Positions 62,761 through 64,000 of a DNA stretch of 64,000 nucleotides are shown here, piece after piece. The notes under the pieces are model-generated. The model did no database searches. It had not been told where the DNA came from and saw only the letters and a program-made list of their open reading frames with translations. The stretch is from Streptomyces sp. NBC_01268 (GTDB lineage Bacteria; Actinomycetota; Actinomycetes; Streptomycetales; Streptomycetaceae). The DNA is taken from contig NZ_CP108454.1 of assembly GCF_036240795.1 (NCBI RefSeq), positions 4,650,001 through 4,714,000 of the forward strand. The letters run 5' to 3'. The position numbers and the translations under genes are program-made. Within the stretch, counting starts at the first letter, position 1. Each line of letters begins with the position of its first letter.

Positions 62761-62790
62761 ACGCCCCGCCGCACGGGAGCGGCGGGGCGT
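62761..62790 (-). terminator. Terminator upstream of the lipoprotein gene
   Basis: ACGCCCCGCCGC (62761-62772) pairs exactly with GCGGCGGGGCGT (62779-62790) across a 6-base loop. It ends transcription from the 62939-63355 gene and isolates the lipoprotein unit. Confidence 0.8.
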
Positions 62791-62911
62791 TCGGGGTGGT
62801 GATCGTGGGGGGGGCGTCCGATTCCGGGCACGCCGGGGTCGCCCCCGATTAGATCACGGAACGGTAACGACGTCCAGCGCGGGCGCGGGCGGGGCCGCGA
62901 CCGGTCGGCCG

Positions 62912-63236
62912 ACGTCCGACAGTCGGGGCCCGAGTGTCCTACGGCTGTCGGACGTTCAGGCCGGCGATGGGGCCGGGGCGGCGCGGGCTGGGACGGGTGC
63001 CGGGGACCTGCGCCGGCGGCTGTCCGACGGTCGGGGCCGGGGGCGTCCGACGGACGTCATACCCGCTGGTCATGGCGTCCGACGGGTTGGGCTGCGGCGG
63101 GGCCGGGGCGAGGTCTCGTTCGAGCTGGTAGGCGAGCAAGACCGGCGCGGTGCCGACGGGCACGACGCCCTCGGCCCATGCGGTGCGGTACACGTCGGCG
63201 ACCAGTCGGACGCACTGTCGGACGGCGTCGGACAGA
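62912..63236. repeat. Cluster of GTCCGAC/GTCGGAC motifs with one long inverted repeat
   Basis: At least eight GTCCGAC/GTCGGAC copies occur between 62912 and 63236. Two form an exact 11-base inverted repeat, ACGTCCGACAG (62912-62922) and CTGTCGGACGT (62945-62955), spanning the stop of the 62939-63355 gene. Others lie at about 63020, 63043, 63075, 63205, 63214 and 63227, partly within that gene's codons. Confidence 0.5.
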
Positions 63237-63355
63237 TTGGCGCCCGTGCGCATCACGACGGCGAGGTCGGCGGCGAGCTGGTCGTCGACGCGGACCGATG
63301 GGCGGGTGCCGGCCTTCGGTGGGGTGGGCCGCTGGGTACGCTTGGCGGTAGTCAT
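62939..63355 (-). CDS. Small DNA-binding-like protein (possible ribbon-helix-helix)
   Basis: A 138-residue protein. After a basic leader (TTAKRTQRPTPPKAGTRP), residues ~19-60 (SVRVDDQLAADLAVVMRTGA, NLSDAVRQCVRLVADVYRTA) read as a strand plus two helices, like a ribbon-helix-helix domain. The C-terminal ~60 residues are Pro-rich and disordered. Family not recognised. Its gene contains and ends in the GTCCGAC motif cluster, which might be its own binding sites (inference). Confidence 0.6.
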   Translation of the reverse strand: MTTAKRTQRPTPPKAGTRPSVRVDDQLAADLAVVMRTGANLSDAVRQCVRLVADVYRTAWAEGVVPVGTAPVLLAYQLERDLAPAPPQPNPSDAMTSGYDVRRTPPAPTVGQPPAQVPGTRPSPRRPGPIAGLNVRQP

Positions 63356-63431
63356 GACGGGGGTTGCTCCTGTCGTGGTTAGGGCCCGTCCTGCGGTTGC
63401 GTCGCAGGTGCGGGCCCGCTCTGTTCTCGGG

Positions 63432-64000
63432 CTAGTTGTCCCGGAGGATCTGGTAGACCCTGCCCTCGGTGAGGCCGGCGCGGCGTGCGATCTCCGGCAC
63501 CTTGTACCGGACGCGCTCGGCGCGGACGACTCGGGGCGTAACGGCGGCGGCGGCCTCGGCTACGGCCCGCAGCACTCGCAGGTTGTCGAGGGTGAACTGA
63601 TCGGCGAGGCGGTCGAGGAACGCGGCGCGTTCCTCCTCGTCGTCCTCGGTGCTCATCCACTCGTCGGCGATGTCCTCGAACGGCTTCCACTCGTCGAGGT
63701 CGTACGGGTTGGGGTCGCCCCGGCGGGCGCGGTCGGCGGCGGCCTCCCGCTCGTACTGCCCGAACAGGGCGATCATGTCGGCCATGAGGCGACTGGTTGC
63801 CGGGCCAGCTACCGGTTTGGTCCGGCGGTTCAGTTCGTCGGCAACCTGCTGAAGCGCGTCGACGGTCGCGCTCTCCTGCTCGGTGAGGGCGGAGTCGTCG
63901 GCGGGGGCCCACCCGGCGGCCGTGACTGCGCCCTCAGCGGCGGCCTGCTGACCGAGGAGGGTGGTCGGGTCGCCGGGGTGCGGGTGGCGGCGGGTGTAGG
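63432..64000 (-). CDS. HTH-containing phage protein (partial, N-terminus off the right edge)
   Basis: The reading frame is open from the window edge to TAG at 63432, giving at least 188 residues. It begins YTRRHPHPGDPTTLLGQQAA in the visible part, with AVTAAGWAPADDSALTEQES and a central acidic region (EWMSTEDDEEERAAFLDRLA). The last ~30 residues (VPEIARRAGLTEGRVYQILR) are a helix-turn-helix. An internal ATG at 63785 could also start a 117-residue form. It may be a regulator or small replication protein; the family is not recognised. Confidence 0.65.
   Translation of the reverse strand, partial: YTRRHPHPGDPTTLLGQQAAAEGAVTAAGWAPADDSALTEQESATVDALQQVADELNRRTKPVAGPATSRLMADMIALFGQYEREAAADRARRGDPNPYDLDEWKPFEDIADEWMSTEDDEEERAAFLDRLADQFTLDNLRVLRAVAEAAAAVTPRVVRAERVRYKVPEIARRAGLTEGRVYQILRDN

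Larger units (their letters stand above)
40366..64000. mobile_element. Prophage of a Streptomyces siphovirus (left ~23.6 kb)
   Basis: From the broken ligase gene to the right edge the content is viral: cargo genes, holins and endolysin, tail, tail chaperones, connectors, HK97-type capsid, scaffold, MuF, portal, terminase and early genes. Late genes run on the minus strand towards attL. The long tape measure, major tail protein and absence of sheath or baseplate spike genes indicate a siphovirus. Integrase, repressor and replication genes are expected beyond 64000. The genes present look intact, so the prophage may be functional. Confidence 0.93.

Noticed and set aside
63379..63912. Minus-strand frame rich in Arg at the right edge.
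   Set aside because: It overlaps the HTH-containing gene in another frame and has no protein-like pattern; the HTH frame is open to the edge.

Overview
This window is a high-GC (about 70%) stretch of a Streptomyces chromosome. Signs of this are GTG/TTG starts, GTGA/ATGA stop-start overlaps, the futalosine (menaquinone) genes mqnD/mqnB, DUF2771/DUF3027/DUF2530 proteins typical of actinomycetes, and a WhiJ-like XRE/DUF397 pair. About 40.4 kb is host DNA. The remaining ~23.6 kb is the left part of an integrated tailed phage that runs off the right edge.

Host part (1-40.4 kb). 1-3.3 kb, minus strand: mqnD (partial), mqnB, a DUF2771-type lipoprotein and an MFS exporter. 3.6-7.9 kb, plus strand: a DUF3027 protein and a large protein with a sacsin/Hsp90-type ATPase domain. 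7.9-11.5 kb, minus strand: an unrecognised Cys-rich protein, a CtpE-like P-type ATPase and a DUF2530 membrane protein. 11.6-15.3 kb: an NCS2 purine permease, a ribbon-helix-helix protein and a MarR/MFS efflux pair behind a perfect palindrome. 15.3-20.6 kb: small metabolic genes (GNAT, ThpR, aldo/keto reductase behind a MerR-type promoter, divergent MarR/AhpD-like pair, SGNH hydrolase, membrane-anchored propeller protein). 20.7-29.2 kb: serC, a large FAD/Fe-S dehydrogenase, ArsR/MFS and LysR/EamA divergent pairs, and a DUF1272 protein. 29.2-32.1 kb: an FtsX-type permease without an ATPase partner, followed by the start-less relic of an LAXTG cell-wall protein. 32.2-40.4 kb: a translationally coupled plus-strand operon (TIGR03084 protein, AtuA-like, acyl-CoA carboxylase beta and alpha, acyl-CoA dehydrogenase, acyl-CoA ligase) that looks like a branched-chain/isoprenoid acyl-CoA degradation route.

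Prophage (about 40.37 kb to the edge). The operon's last gene, a 4-coumarate-CoA-ligase-type gene, stops matching its family right after a conserved FFH motif, which marks the left attachment junction. Next comes a cargo block (40.4-43.8 kb): XRE/DUF397 regulators, two small unknown genes, three strong tandem hairpins, a tRNA-like element with an oversized anticodon arm, and a two-gene cassette of a 47-residue Gly/Ser/Asp peptide plus a PIMT-type methyltransferase. This cassette resembles aspartimide-forming (imiditide-type) RiPP systems. The late phage genes follow on the minus strand, reading towards attL: two small membrane proteins (holin candidates), amidase endolysin, minor tail proteins, tape measure, G/GT tail chaperones with a GGGAAAA programmed -1 frameshift site, tail tube, head-tail connectors, HK97-type major capsid, scaffold, an Rmf/CrpP-fold protein, MuF-type head protein, portal, large terminase, HTH protein (probable small terminase), an Acb2-like anti-defence protein, a lipoprotein and two DNA-binding-like proteins. 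No integrase, repressor or replication gene lies in the window; they should be further right.

The most interesting material is the peptide/methyltransferase cassette with its neighbouring tRNA-like RNA, the Acb2-like protein, the programmed frameshift, and the interruption of the acyl-CoA ligase by the prophage.
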